Counted from the first letter of the stretch, positions 1-11,270 are shown. The stretch is 64,000 nucleotides of DNA from Triplophysa rosa (GCF_024868665.1 NW_026634122.1:39671-103670); one strand, 5' to 3'. The notes: generated by a model not told the origin, from the letters alone. Made by a program: numbers and translations.

Positions 1-1790
1 GATTACAAAAAGACTTGTTTCGGCGCAGTAACTTAAGGGAGCGAATCTCGCTCTACCTTCTTCGCGCTAAAAGAGGATTTCTTCGCTCAATTTAGGGAGG
101 TTAAATAATAGCATAGTGCGCTATAAAGAGATTTCTTCGTCTTTATATTGTCACTAACTCTATGACAGAGGCTGAGGTTTTCTCTGCGAGAAGCTCAAGA
201 GTCTGCCAAGGATAGGTGGGTGGGTCCACACATCATACATAAAGTGCCATTTAAGAGAGTATTCGGTTTCGATAACACCCATAGAAACACATGAATAGTC
301 ACTGAGTTCTGCTCACAAAACAAGGTTTAAAACTGCCCGCCCGCATTCTCCACCAATATATGTAGTGTATTTCGGGTAAACTATGAGTTTAAACACAGTA
401 ACCTGCAAATAATTAATGGTGAGTAACCATTAATTATTTTATACACTTTACCTGATGCAGCAGAGCTAATAACAGCGACAAACTAAATACACTCGTCCAC
501 CAAGTGATCAGCAGATCGTATATCAACTCTAAGAAATATTACTCCCCTGGCCTGGAAAAACAATATTCTTACTGTAGTACAATACCACTTCAGAAATCTT
601 AATGAAATCAAGCAGTTTAAGTGACGTTGATATGTGATAAATAAACAGAAACAATTCGAGCGTGGATACACATGCGGTTTATTTATCTACACTACGGGGG
701 AACTAAAATCAACTAGCTAACACAAACCAAACATTAACAAACAAACATAAAAACGTAAAACAGTAGAGAATGAAAGAAATAGATAAAGCAAAGAAAGTGG
801 CAGTATTAAATCAGCTATTCACATCTGCACGAACCATCAAGGACAAATCTCCTTATTTAAAAGGGGTAAAGCTTATACGCAACTGGTTAGCAATAATTCA
901 GATACTTGCATTGGCTTCTTTGTTTCTCGGGACACGTGCTGGCGCACGTATCAAAGGGTGCTGATGTGTTCAATAGAAGGCTGTGAGTCCGTTGATTTAG
1001 CAGAAGCAAACTGCCGTTAGAAACTGTCTCTGAGGAGAGGCAGGTCTCGAGAGGTTGAAAGAAGACGAGCGAGCGAACGCGCACGAGCGCGGACGCACAC
1101 GATGGAACGAACATACACAAAAGAGCAAGTTTTCCTGCGTGTTCAGATGTTTTAACACAGAGGGCGTCACGCCCCTCCAAGGTGGGCGATCCAATGTGAT
1201 GAGATAGTTTTGGGCGCGAAAACATGTTTCTTTGTCTGGCACACTAACTCATTTGCATTTATGGTCGCCTGGGAGTTTGGAGCAGGAATAGACATAGAAT
1301 AGAATAAAATGAGTATGGTATAAAATTCATTACTGTGCTATACACCATATTCTAAGACATAAAAAGGGAAACACGTAGATATGAAACATAAAGGGGTTAC
1401 AATTACATTGACCTGTAGTTATGACAAGAATGTGAATATACACAGAATACCACTAAGCACATATACCTTTGAGGTTACAGGTGAAGGAGAATAACATAGA
1501 GACAAGCATACAATGTGGAGATTCATGTGTATACACTTTAAACCAGTCTTTTGTGGCTAAGGAAAGAGAAAGAGACATTCTTTTGGAAGAATGTGAGGCT
1601 CTCAGTCCCTGGGGGCCACATGCCTTTTCTCACTTTGGTGAACAGTCCTGTCCTCCCCCAAGAACCTCCTTTGAAGTCTAGGGGAGAGTATCCGAATCTG
1701 ACCTGGTCAGTGATGAAGGTGTTGAGAATAGGACATTTGGCCAGACTTGTTGGTGCCTGGTCGTAGTCCTGCTGAGAGGTTACTGTGTTT
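1..1790. other. Unassigned AT-rich DNA, no supportable gene
   Basis: I see no coding region I can support here. The short open frames (for example 770-964 and the overlapping antisense frames at 887-1242) have no recognisable domain and no splice context. The first bases carry an AAAAAGACTTG...CGGCGCAG motif resembling a unit of the 35-bp minisatellite near 16940, but one match is too short to be sure of a relationship. The stretch from about 1470 to 1790 keeps open frames running toward the DIRS reverse transcriptase and may be its decayed upstream part. Confidence 0.4.
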
Positions 1791-1801
1791 TACGATCACA
1801 G

Positions 1802-3112
1802 ATGGTAAACTTTGATCCGACCATACCCTACATAGACGATTGGCTGATCATAGCTGATTCCAGGGAGAAAGTGATGGAAGACACACGCCGTGTGACCGCT
1901 CACATCACCTCTCTCGGCTTCAGAGTGAACGAGAGCAAGAGCAACTTCTCTCCGAGTCAGATCACTACATTTCTGGGTCCGGAGCTGAATTCAGTGACAA
2001 TGCGTGCGCGTTTATCGCGGGAACGTGTCCTCTCCTTCATGAATTGTCTCTCACAATTAAAGGAAGGAGCGAGGTTGCAGTATCACGCGTGTCTCAGGTT
2101 ACAGGGTCTTATGGCATCAGCAATTCAAGTTTTGCCTCTGGTCCTTCTGAGGATGAGGGCTTATATGAAGTGGGTCTTATCTCTCCACCTCAGCCCCCTG
2201 CGCGATCTCAGCCGCGCCGTAACAGTGACGCGCTCGTGCTTAACAGCGCTGCGCTACTGGAGGAAGGCAGAGTTTTACGCTCATGGGACTCCTCTAGGAG
2301 CTAACATGTTGCGGAAAGTGGTTACGACAGATGTGTCCCTAACAGGATGGGGTGCTGCACAGGAGGGCAGAACAGTGAATGGTGTTCGGCCAAACACTCT
2401 TCACTTAGCCCATATAAACTATTTGGAGCTCCTCACTGTGTGGAAGGCTCCGAGACATTTTTTGCCCCGTCTGCAGGGGCATAATGTGCTGATACGCTGC
2501 AACAATACCACTGCATATATAAATTGCCAAGGGGGCATGCATTCCTCCAAGCTTCATTCTCTGGCTCACAAGCTGTTAGTATGGAGCAGGCAACATTTTC
2601 TGTCCATACGAGCCACCCATGTTCCGGGTGTTCTAAACAGGGAAGCAGACCTTCTATCGAGGGGGAATCCACTCTACAGAGATTGGCGCCTCCACCCTCA
2701 GGTAGTGGGCCTCCTGTGGCAGAGATACGGCCAGGCGGCCGCAGATCTCTTCACCTCGCACAAAAATGCCCAATGTCCTATGTTCTTCTCACTACGGGAT
2801 GAGGACGCATCCCTCTGCGTGGACGCGCTGGCCCACCCGTGGCCACGAGTGCTGCTCTATGCGTTTCCTCCTCTCTGGCTGATACTGCCTACCCTGGCCA
2901 GGGTGAGAGATCAGAACTTGTCTCTTATCCTAATAGCACCCAGGTGGCCAAAGCACCGTACGCTCTGCAATGGCCCCTCCCATTACACACGGACCTCCTG
3001 TCCCTGGCTAACGGCAAAATCTACCACCCCCACCCGGACAGGGTGGCTCTCTGGGCCTGGCCCGTTAGAGGGCAAACTTAAACACATTGGTGCTTCCCTC
3101 TCGTGTTACTAA
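1802..3112 (+). pseudogene. DIRS1-like reverse transcriptase/RNase H fragment
   Basis: This 436-codon frame is the C-terminal half of a DIRS-type (tyrosine-recombinase retrotransposon) polyprotein, which copies element RNA into DNA. The RT active-site box is visible as YIDDWLI at residues 10-16, so the RT fingers and most of the palm upstream are missing or scrambled. RNase H follows: TTDVSLTGWG (first Asp), NYLELL (Glu), RCNNTTAYIN and NREADLLSRG (last Asp). In related elements the third site reads as a DN pair; here it is NN, so a catalytic Asp appears lost. The frame ends where a MITE begins at 3112, and recombinase sequence resumes beyond it. The frame is long, but the 5' truncation, the lost Asp and the insertion make it non-functional. 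Confidence 0.85.
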
Positions 3113-3715
3113 GCGGGTTTCCATCACTCTGGTTTTATTCGCATTTTGAAGTTTCGCATCAGAAACGAGTGATGGAAACGGCAAATTTCGAATTAAAAAC
3201 CCTTAATTCGCAAAAAAGTTTTTACGCTCGCTTGAGGTGGTTTTTCTTTTTTGCGAAAAAAGGTTAATGCGAATAATGGGAGATGGAATACATTCCTCCA
3301 AAAAGTAGCGTAACTGCACTATGAGACTGCGTAACCTGACTAACCAGACTACCGATCTTGTGACACAGCATCAGAAATGTTGTGATGGTCATTCTTAAAC
3401 GCCTGAGCAAAGTCGTCAAAGTATTCTGTAATTGCCTCTTAGAACTGTCACGACTGTGTTTCCCAAACAGCAGGCATCCACAAAAGCACCGCATTTATTG
3501 TGTTTCGTAATCGTCTGCTTGCGCAAGTTTTATTATATATGAAAATTATTATATTCAGTGGCTTCTCTTAATTTTCTTACTGATATTTAGTAGCAGTTTA
3601 TTAGGAAGTGACGGTTGACTAGTTGGATGGAAACGGTGCTTATTCGAAAATGTTTTATGCGATATTCCAATTTTGCGCATAAGCTAAATTCGCAACTTTG
3701 GATGGAAACCCGGCT
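3112..3715. mobile_element. Non-autonomous DNA transposon (MITE) inserted in DIRS
   Basis: The left end AGCGGGTTTCCATC is matched by the inverted right end GATGGAAACCCGGCT. Subterminal sequence on both sides repeats the GGATGGAAACGGT and TTCGC themes. No transposase frame is present. The element separates DIRS RNase H sequence (left) from DIRS tyrosine-recombinase sequence (right), so it inserted after the DIRS element. I could not define the target duplication, so the superfamily is left open. Confidence 0.7.
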
Positions 3716-4001
3716 ATTGCCACTATTCAGAATGCTAGAGCCTCTTCTACGTGGTCTCTGTATGACTGTAAGTGGTGTGTGTTTGATGAGTGGTGTAATG
3801 GGCGCAGGTTGATATATTAGTGCTCTGTTGCTGATATTTTATGCTTTTTGCAGGACTTAATAGATAAAGGAAAATCATTTTCCACTATTAAGGTCTATTT
3901 AGCAGCTATCACTGCTTGCCATGTCTGGTTCGATGGCACATCTGTAGGGCAACACCCTCTCATTCGCAGGTTTAAATTGTGCCAGAGTTTGACTTCTCCA
4001 T
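3716..4001 (+). pseudogene. DIRS1-like tyrosine recombinase, N-terminal (core-binding) part
   Basis: Plus-strand translation just after the MITE gives IQNARASSTWSLYDCKW and then, from 3848, GKSFSTIKVYLAAITACH followed by VGQHPLIRRF. This is the start of the DIRS integrase-like tyrosine recombinase, whose N-terminal helical domain grips DNA before the catalytic domain. It is cut at 4001 by a hAT insertion and continues at 7079 with VLEALSRRPFEPLG. An in-frame stop between 3812 and 3848 shows decay. Confidence 0.75.
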
Positions 4002-4088
4002 TAGGGTTGGGTACCGAAACCCGGTGCCAATATGGATAAAGGGTTTCATTCAACCAATTAAAACATTTTAGTGTAAGGATTCACATTT

Positions 4089-4174
4089 ATATTTTATAAC
4101 TTGAGCCAATGAAAAATAAACAACTTTTCTTTATTAAAGTTGTTTATTTTTCATTGGCTCAAGTTATAAAATAT
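4089..4174. repeat. Perfect 38-bp inverted repeat with 10-nt loop
   Basis: Bases 4089-4126 are exactly complementary to 4137-4174, around the loop TTCTTTATTA. The arms start ATATTTTATAACTTG. The right arm ends one base before the Tc1-like terminus CAGTTAGGGCC. A perfect arm match implies recent origin or a replication or insertion-linked fold-back event. Confidence 0.9.
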
Positions 4175-5250
4175 ACAGTTAGGGCCATAAATATTTGGAC
4201 AGAGGCACATTTTTGGTTATTTTAGCTGTGTATCAATATGTTTTCGAGTTACAGTTTTATAATAGATATTGTCTTAAAGTGCACACTCTCATCTTTATTT
4301 AGAGTGTATTCACATCCAGATTATCTGAAGGATTTAGGAATTACAGCTGTTTAATATGAAGCGCCCCCCTTTTTCAAGGGACCAAAAGTACTTGGACAGT
4401 TGAATAAAACGCTGTTTTATTCACATGTATGGGCTTTTCCTTAAATAATTTTGTCATAAATGAAGCATGTTAAAGGTCTGGAGTTGATTCTACATGTGGT
4501 GTTTGCATTTGGAAGCTGTTGCTGTGAACCCACATCATGGGGTTCAGTGAGATCTCCATGCAAGTGAAACAGACCATAGTTAGATTTTAAAAACACTACA
4601 CATCCGTCAGAAAGATGCCATTAAGAGCGGCCAAATCAACAATTTGGGACATTCTGGGGGAAAAAAAACACACCGCTGAGCTCAGTAACAAAACAATCCT
4701 AGGTGTCCATATGAGATCAAAGTGGTGGATGATGACATTATCCTCTCCATGATAAAGAAAACATCTTCACAACTTCCAGACAAGTGAAGAATTAATCCGG
4801 ATGCTTCTGTCTTCTGTTACATCACCAAAAAAACACCAGTGACCCAGTGCCTGAGGACGTCATGCATGGAAATGGAATCACACTGCCTGAACACTATTTT
4901 ACTGAAGATGTTGTATGCTCATATCATGAGATATTCCAAGCCTTCTCCATATCTTTTATTCTTTTTAGTCTTATGCAGTCTGAAATTAATTTGATCTCCA
5001 AAAAAATGCTTTCTAGAGCTTGTTCGGCTATTTCAGAAGTCTAATCTACCCATCCTATTCTTGAGGCTTTTGCACCTTGTTGTGAACCCTCTCTATTTTT
5101 TCCTTGTATTCTCTTTATTGTTTTGATTGACAAACATTGACATATTTACCTCTTGGAGAGTGTTCTTCACTTGTCCGGACGTTGTGAAGGTGTTTTTCTT
5201 CATCATGGAGAGGATAATGTCATCATACACCACTTTTATCTCATATGAAC
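4175..5250. mobile_element. Tc1/mariner-like relic, two fragments facing each other
   Basis: The left end ACAGTTAGGGCCATAAATATT followed by TTGGACAGAG is a familiar fish Tc1-like terminus. Plus-strand relic sequence runs to about 4960. A second relic lies on the minus strand from about 5250 back to 5000, and shares the stretch from GATGATGACATTATCCTCTC to ACAAGTGAAGAA with the first (4717-4789 against the complement of 5166-5247). Neither fragment keeps a transposase frame. The two are convergent, so together they form a large imperfect inverted repeat. Confidence 0.65.
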
Positions 5251-6115
5251 CTTTGGGAGACACTTCGCTGAAACATCTGTCTTTCAAGACAGCATGTTTC
5301 TGACTCTGACCTCTGCCAAACGTGTCAGTGTTTTGCATGCACTCTCTGTTCATCCCTCATGCACGAAATTCCACCTCAGTGGAGATCAAGTTTTTCTTAG
5401 GCCTATCTCGGTCTTTATGCCTAAATACTTCCCAGCAGTGAGGTGAGAGGTGATAGAGCTGTCCGCTTTTCACCCACCTCCTTTTTCCTCTGTAGAGGAA
5501 TAGAGGTTACATGCTTTGTGTCCTGTGCGGCCCTGCGTGTTTATATAAACCGGACTAAGGCTTTTAGAAAGAGCGAACAGTTCTTCATTTCCTGGGCTCC
5601 ACCACACACAGGGAATCCCATTTCCAAACAACAAATAGCTATGGCATATGTATGTGGGAGTGCAGCCCCCAGGGGGCCTCAGAGCTCACTCTACCAGAGG
5701 TATGGCTGCCTCATGGGCTCTGTTCAGGGGAGTTTCGCTGCAGGACATCTGTGCCGCAGCTAGTTAGACTTCTCCTCATTTGTTTGTCAGATACTACCGG
5801 CTGGATGTTACCAGGACCCCGGTAGCTCATTCTGTATTAGGGGTGGGCTCATCATAGCCTTCCTTAACCCCGTTTAAGCTTGGTAGGTTGAGCGTAGGTG
5901 ACTTAAGTCACTAAGCTTCTCGCCTGTTACATATACCGGCTTTCTCCTGGCATCTTACATTTTTTCTATGTGCATTGCCAGGATCACTTATGTGTGCATG
6001 CTATCACATGTCACCCGTAAATCTTTACTTAGCTCCCTCACTATGTGTCTGGATTGCTTTTTGTGACGTGCCAGGCACCCCCATTCGGGTGACCGTCCTC
6101 TGGCTTGCGGAGAGT
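5251..6115 (+). pseudogene. DIRS tyrosine recombinase, displaced catalytic/C-terminal fragment
   Basis: Plus-strand translation gives EPLGDTSLKHLSFKTACF, then MAASWALFRGVSLQDICAAAS and SPHLFVRYYRLDVTRTPVA, which are catalytic-domain and C-terminal motifs of DIRS recombinases including the RYY tyrosine region. Stops interrupt it (after TACF and AAAS). Its first 180 bp are nearly identical to 7110-7290, and its last 22 bp match 7296-7317. It therefore carries, inside the hAT interval, the segment that is missing from the DIRS copy at 7079-7447. Confidence 0.75.
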
Positions 6116-7070
6116 TGAGAGATTTGCCCTCATTTACGTGAACGAAAGTCGGAAACCTCAGATAATACAAATCCAACACATCTTATATAATGGTTAAACG
6201 GATCGCGAATGATCTGTGATCCGCAAGGATCACGCGCACCCACGGATTCGGAACGTGCATGACCCGTGGATTCATCATAGTGAAAGACAGTTTAACACGC
6301 GCTCTCTCTCCCTCCATCAATCCCAGCGAGTTCAGCATTCACGGATGTAGTCTTTAACTTTAACCGCCGCATAAGGCAAGTTTTAAAGTGAAACTAATGT
6401 TAATTCCAAACGCATATGACGCATCTGTAATGCAAGCGATCACAATAAAGCTGTTTAAACTGTCGCGTTTAAAATCAATGAAGCACGTGCTGCGTGCCGT
6501 GGAGCTCATTCTCAACCCAGTAATGCAATTGACAAGAAAGACAATCGAGACACAGCAGTGAAAGTGCTAAAACCTTATAGCATCTGTCAGTCTGATCCCT
6601 AGACATGCAGTCTGTCAAGCTTTTTACGCATGTATAGGCATATACTGTAACTATACTTATTCATTGCATACTGTCTGTTTTTAAAATAATGCACATATAA
6701 TGTAGCCAAAAGGTCTCTGTAAATGGACTTAATCTGTTGATATATTCAACACATTTTCTGCCCATATTTAATACAACTATGGTGAGCATTTAGTTGTAGC
6801 TGGAGGGTAAACAGTAAACACTGTAACATCGTTCTAGCAATGTTAGTGTCTAGCAATGTTAGTGTACATGCTCATTTTTAATTTGTTGTGTATTTTTATT
6901 ACTTAATAAATATTTTTAATGGAACATTTTGTTCTTTAATGTCATCCACTGGTGTTTTGTGGCTCTTTTTTAAAAGTATCGATTTAGAAACCATTTAGGC
7001 ACCGGTACCATTTTAAAAGTATCGATGTGGCACCGGTATCGGAAAAAAACCAAACGATAACCCAACCCTA
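6116..7070. other. Right part of the hAT-like insertion, non-coding
   Basis: There is no gene here. The region includes repeated use of GATCCGC/GGATCACG and ACCCGTGGATTC motifs near 6200-6270. The terminal part from about 6970 repeats GCACCGGTAYC twice around AAAAGTATCGAT before the right terminus. Confidence 0.45.
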
Positions 7071-7078
7071 CTCTCCAT

Positions 7079-7447
7079 GGTGCTGGAGGCTCTGTCTCGT
7101 CGGCCCTTTGAACCTTTGGGAGATACTTCGCTGAAACATCTGTCTTTCAAGACGGCATGCTTCTGGCTCTGACCTCTGCCAAACGTGTCAGTGTTTTGCA
7201 TGCACTCTCTGTTCATCCCTCGTGCACGAAATTCCACCTCAGTGGAGATCAAGTTTTTCTTAGGCCTATCTCGGTCTTTATGCCTAAATACTAAATGACC
7301 GTCCTCTGGCTTGCGGACCCTTGTTGAGTGTATTGGGCAACCGGGGAGCTGTCCAGTTCTCCCATAGGAAGATCTAGAAACGAGATGATGATAGAGAACA
7401 ATAGGTTACTGTCGTAACCCCGGTTCTCTGAAACATTGAGTAGAGAG
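7079..7447 (+). pseudogene. DIRS tyrosine recombinase continuation and element 3' region
   Basis: The frame resumes after the hAT insertion as VLEALSRRPFEPLGDTSLK and runs to SRSLCLNTK. It then jumps directly to TGACCGTCCTCTGGCTTGCG, non-coding sequence that in the displaced copy lies about 660 bp further on. That internal deletion removes the catalytic C terminus. Bases 7401-7447 are one arm of the DIRS terminal inverted repeat (GGTTACTGTCGTAACCCCGG). The retrovirus begins at 7448. Confidence 0.7.
7401..7447. repeat. DIRS terminal inverted repeat, left arm
   Basis: Bases 7401-7441 are the exact reverse complement of 16338-16378, and the match continues to 7447 with one mismatch. The core reads GTAACCCCGGTTCTCTGAAA. 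Before the retrovirus inserted, the two arms lay about 240 bp apart. Inverted arms at an element end fit the DIRS split-repeat design. Confidence 0.85.
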
Positions 7448-7857
7448 TGTTGTGATTATTTTTGCTGTGAAGAATCACTCTCAAAGCTGTGGGTTCCATT
7501 GCCAAAGGATGACTTTAATATCAAAGATACAAAGCTGAGTTGCCTGCAGAACAACTGCTCAACTCTGGTTGGGGGAAAACCTTTATACTGTCCTTACGCC
7601 CACGCACACACACCTAAGTTATCGGGGTTACCATTATAATTTGAAACCGATGTATGACCTCAGCATTCCTAGCTGGTGAGGGGGGTTAATAACAAGGACT
7701 CTAGTATTTATGACTAGGGATGAACTAACAAAGGACTCTGGTATTTACGACTAGAGATGAACTAACAAAGACAAGACCTTATTTAGAGATAAACTTCTAA
7801 TAGTAAAACAATGGGTAAATGATTCCGTTATACTTTGGTCAAATAAAATCTTCAACA
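7448..7857 (-). repeat. Retroviral 3' LTR (element orientation)
   Basis: Direct partner of 15728-16138. On the minus strand it starts TGTTGAAGATTTTATTTG and ends AATCACAACA. It carries the transcription start and polyadenylation functions of the element, now decayed. Confidence 0.9.
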
Positions 7858-7873
7858 TTTCCCCCTTTGAGAC
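7858..7873 (-). promoter_or_regulatory. Polypurine tract of the retrovirus
   Basis: On the minus strand CTCAAAGGGGGAAA lies directly against the LTR start TGTTG. This is the position and composition of the plus-strand primer used in reverse transcription. Confidence 0.8.
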
Positions 7874-8533
7874 GGTTACATCTCATTTGACTGGTTTTAT
7901 TCAGAGAATTTCTTCATAACTTGGTTTTCTTGATTAACCATCTAATGACTAACTAGTCACAATTTCTCATTACCAATAACCAATTATGTAACATTTCTCT
8001 GAAGTGTATCAGAACCAAACCTCTTTTTCCACCATTGACTAGGAGAAAGTAAAAGATCCTGATAACAACAAAAGATTATAGTTAAGAAGAATAAACTTGT
8101 TCAAAGCATGTGCGTGCAATTGGTTCTGCTCTTGCCTGTGGTTGTCACAGTTATAATATATATGAATATTAATATGAATATTAAACAAAATGAAGATAAA
8201 TAAAATATGCTTTTTAAACGAAATAAAATATGCATAATATGACAATTATGTTACTAATACATGTGTTTAGCATTCATTCATTCATTAGAGGTATTTGAAA
8301 TTTCATCTACCCGTTGCAAATTCAATACTGTGTTGTAAAGCAAATCTTGATAACATTCTTGTTGAGTCAGATTCATTTTCTCATCATCATGATACCTTAA
8401 CATTTCCATTTGTTTAACAGTGGCTTTGATAATTAGGAATTTTAATAAAGGTAATGCACAGCAAAATAATAATCTTCCAATGCCAATTGTCACTCCCAAA
8501 AGTATTCATAATTTGGATAACCATGCTCCCCTT
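7874..8533 (-). pseudogene. Retroviral Env transmembrane-subunit remnant
   Basis: The best preserved piece is the minus-strand frame at 8278-8499 (73 codons). It contains a hydrophobic run, GIGRLLFCCALPLLKFLII, that looks like the membrane-spanning segment, followed by a charged cytoplasmic tail. This matches the C-terminal end of a retroviral envelope protein, next to the purine tract and LTR as expected. The upstream ectodomain is cut off by the hAT element at 8534-9823. Sequence from 7874 to 8277 is AT-rich and non-coding. Confidence 0.55.
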
Positions 8534-9823
8534 TAGGGCTGGGCGGAATGACGGGATATTCCTTTACCGCGGAATGAATTGTCAACCATAAGAGATTTTT
8601 CTATTCCGTGTATTCCGCGGAATGTAAATAAGTAGGTGTAGCAAAGCTCAATAAAACGGAAGGAAGGAGGCGGGAACCGGCAAACATTTAACAAACTTTA
8701 ATGAAAAATAAACAAACAATAATACAGAAGTAAAAAGGCCGGCAGCCCCTCACGGACGACTGCCGGCCACACGAACATAAACGAAACTTAACATTTCCGG
8801 GCCCGGTCCTCTCTCACCGTATTCTCCTGCCGTTCGTCATTTTATGCTTCCGCTCCTCCGTGAGAGATACGAGGCCGGAATGACGCCCAGCTGACACTCA
8901 TTATCAATCGCGTCCCGGCCTCGCTTCCTCCTCCCACGGCTCTCGTCACGCCTCCCTCGTCACAGTAGGCATGGTTAACTCGGCGCTCTGCAAATCGGGC
9001 GTCATGATGAAAAAAACATGTGAATTAATTCACCGATAACAAATTAACAAATCAAACATTCTTTTGACCTTCTTTCAGTCTGTAGTTTCTCTCACCTGCA
9101 GTGCTCGTGCAGTGGTGCAGTGATCTGCGCGTGCATAGAATAAAGCTCATTCTCAGGTATTTCAGAAGACAGGTCGCTTTGTAAAGCTGTTAATAGTTTT
9201 AATAAAGTTTAACTTTAGGCGAGCCAAGGCGAAACTTGCGTTGTTACGCGCGATGATGCTCGCCAAGTGAGCGCTGCCACTGGGAGACGTGTGTGGAGCT
9301 ATGGTGTGGAGTCACCAGACAGACACTCGCAGTGCGAAGACAAGCGCGAGAATAAACAAACCTAAAGACAGAGAGTCGCAACACACTAAAAGTGCGCATC
9401 TGATAAAGAGAGAAGCGTGATAAAGACCTACAGTACAAACCCCATGAACACCAGTTTATAAGACCAGTCGTATACATTGCTCTCATTGTTTGTGCATATT
9501 CAAACTTCATTGTCATACTTGTTGGCTATCTTCCTACTGTATACATATGATATAGCTAGAAGATAAATATAAATTAATAATAAATCTCATTATCAGAACT
9601 TAATTTGATATCTTTATTACATTTTCATAACTTTCCTACATTTTAACTATATGGTGAGCATTTAAATGAACTGTAATATATAAATAAAGGAAATCAATCT
9701 AATACCTAATTTTTCTAAGATATAGAATTAAAATAGTAGATTGTTACCATGAAATATATCGTTACCGTGAAATAAAACTATTCATTCCGTGAAATAGATT
9801 TTTGGTCATTCCGCCCACCCCTA
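8534..9823. mobile_element. Non-autonomous hAT element in the provirus
   Basis: The ends TAGGGCTGGGCGGAATGAC and GTCATTCCGCCCACCCCTA are inverted repeats. They are flanked by CTCCCCTT and CTCCCCAC, an 8-bp duplication with two mismatches. The subterminal sequence repeats CGCGGAATG and ATTCCG motifs. The interior at about 8680-8970 is GC-rich (GGCCGGCAGCCCCTCACGG) and resembles a separate older repeat. The antisense 90-codon frame at 9244-9516 has no recognisable domain. Confidence 0.75.
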
Positions 9824-9880
9824 CTCCCCACGATCCTAGCTTTAAATTAAACCAATGCCATATTTTTTCATGCCTTACAG

Positions 9881-10442
9881 CAGTGGTTCCCAACCCGGGG
9901 GTCGCGACCCCCACTAGGGGTCGCTAAAGGTTTACGAGGGGTCGCCAATGTTACTTAAATTTGAGAGTTAAAATAGGAAGCATTTTTATGTAAAACCATG
10001 TTGATTATTCTAGTAATGTTCTCTTATTATATTAATGAAAAAAGAAGCAATTTCTTAATTTTTAGATGTGTATTGCTTGAGTCGGGAAAAGGCGGAGTGT
10101 GACTTTAAAAAAATACGCGGCAAAATTCATATGTCAGACTGCCCGTTGTACAGCGCAACGCTCAAAACAAGGTAAATAGTCAAAGAAAACGAACGAATAT
10201 GGCAAAGCGCAAGTTTAAGAAAAAGTGGAGTCTGTTGTTGTAAAGAAAATCTATTCTGAATTGTTTCATATTGCCCTAACTATTTTATTCAGCTGTTTTT
10301 GCATTTATTAAAAATGTAACAATTGAAATGTATCGATTGTATTTTCTGTCAGTATGCAAAATGTGTCTGAGGGGGTTTGGGGGTCATTAAGGATTTTGAA
10401 TGTTTAAATAGGGGTCCCCTGGAAAAAAGGTTGGGAACCACG
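9881..10442. mobile_element. Non-autonomous hAT (Charlie-like) element
   Basis: The left end CAGTGGTTCCCAACC and right end GGTTGGGAACCACG are inverted repeats typical of Charlie-type hAT elements. The target duplication CCTTACAG (9873-9880 and 10443-10450) is an exact 8-bp match. It is 562 bp long and contains no transposase frame. It lies in the former env/pol-env region of the provirus. Confidence 0.9.
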
Positions 10443-10739
10443 CCTTACAGCATTAGTTGCCAATTCTATTTGTAATTCTTTGAATTTGGTCAGGTCGTTT
10501 GCAAATGTTGCCATTCATACTATGGATTACTTTGTGCCGTTTTCCGCAAAATGTTCAGTTCAGTTTTTTGTTCATACGAAATGCTATTTTCCTCCATATT
10601 AATTAAGGGAGGTGGAGTGATGGTGTGGCTGAGAGTCTGTGTTATGTGCGGCGGTGGTGTTGACTGTAGCTTGAACTTGCAGCAAGTATATGATGATCAA
10701 GCATGTTCTCCTTGTTTTGTTCGGTTCATTGTGCCACAC

Positions 10740-11270
10740 TTAGCACGTCATTGCTTTGCCTTTTGATATTCTTATCCATCTATTCCAAGTTGGTTTTCTC
10801 CTGTTCTTGTTTTTTCTTTGTGAACTTTTGTGCCTGGTTAAATGATGCCAGGTGTTGCTTCCTTTTACTTGGATGGCCGTTGGAGTAGCTGTCACTACTT
10901 TGAAGCTCCCTCTCTCCTGGATTCGTTTCACTTCCTCCTGGATACCCTAAGTACATGTGATCCCCTGGGACAATTGGACATGTGGTCTCAGTCTCCTCAC
11001 ACGTCTCCTTTCTCTTCTCCTGCACAAACAAAGCTTATAGATTGCAGTTAGTTTTCTCATATATGATCTCAATTCCATTTGTAATTGTTCTAATGGGAGT
11101 CCTTTGTATGGGCCTCTGCTGCATGGCACCGGCATAGGTCGACCTGTAAGCATTTCATGTGGTGTTAAATGCGTGTTTCTGTTAGTTTGCATGCGATAGC
11201 TTATTAGTGCAAGAGGTAAAGAGTTTAGTATTTTCACATATCTTATTGAGCTTGGCCTTGATGATACCAT
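10740..11270 (-). pseudogene. Retroviral integrase C-terminal remnant
   Basis: Minus-strand frames at 10947-11270 and 10740-10931 read LPLALISYRMQTNRNTHLTP, then EMLTGRPMPVP, and later GSFKVVTATPTAIQVKG. These are the end of the retroviral integrase core and its C-terminal SH3-like DNA-binding domain, as in gamma/epsilon-type retroviruses. A frameshift separates the two. The catalytic part is absent; a LINE and a deletion occupy its place. Confidence 0.8.

Larger units (their letters stand above)
4002..7070. mobile_element. hAT-like insertion splitting the DIRS recombinase
   Basis: The ends are TAGGGTTGGGTACCG on the left and CGATAACCCAACCCTA on the right, forming terminal inverted repeats. 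They are flanked by TTCTCCAT (3994-4001) and CTCTCCAT (7071-7078), an 8-bp target duplication with one mismatch, as expected for hAT. Removing the insertion rejoins the DIRS recombinase frame. True hAT sequence seems confined to about 4002-4174 and 6180-7070; the middle is Tc1 and DIRS debris. No hAT transposase frame is seen, so it was mobilised in trans. Confidence 0.75.

Noticed and set aside
770..964. 64-codon plus-strand frame near the window start
   Set aside because: Lysine-rich start and hydrophobic end but no homology recognised, no splice or promoter context; chance frame.
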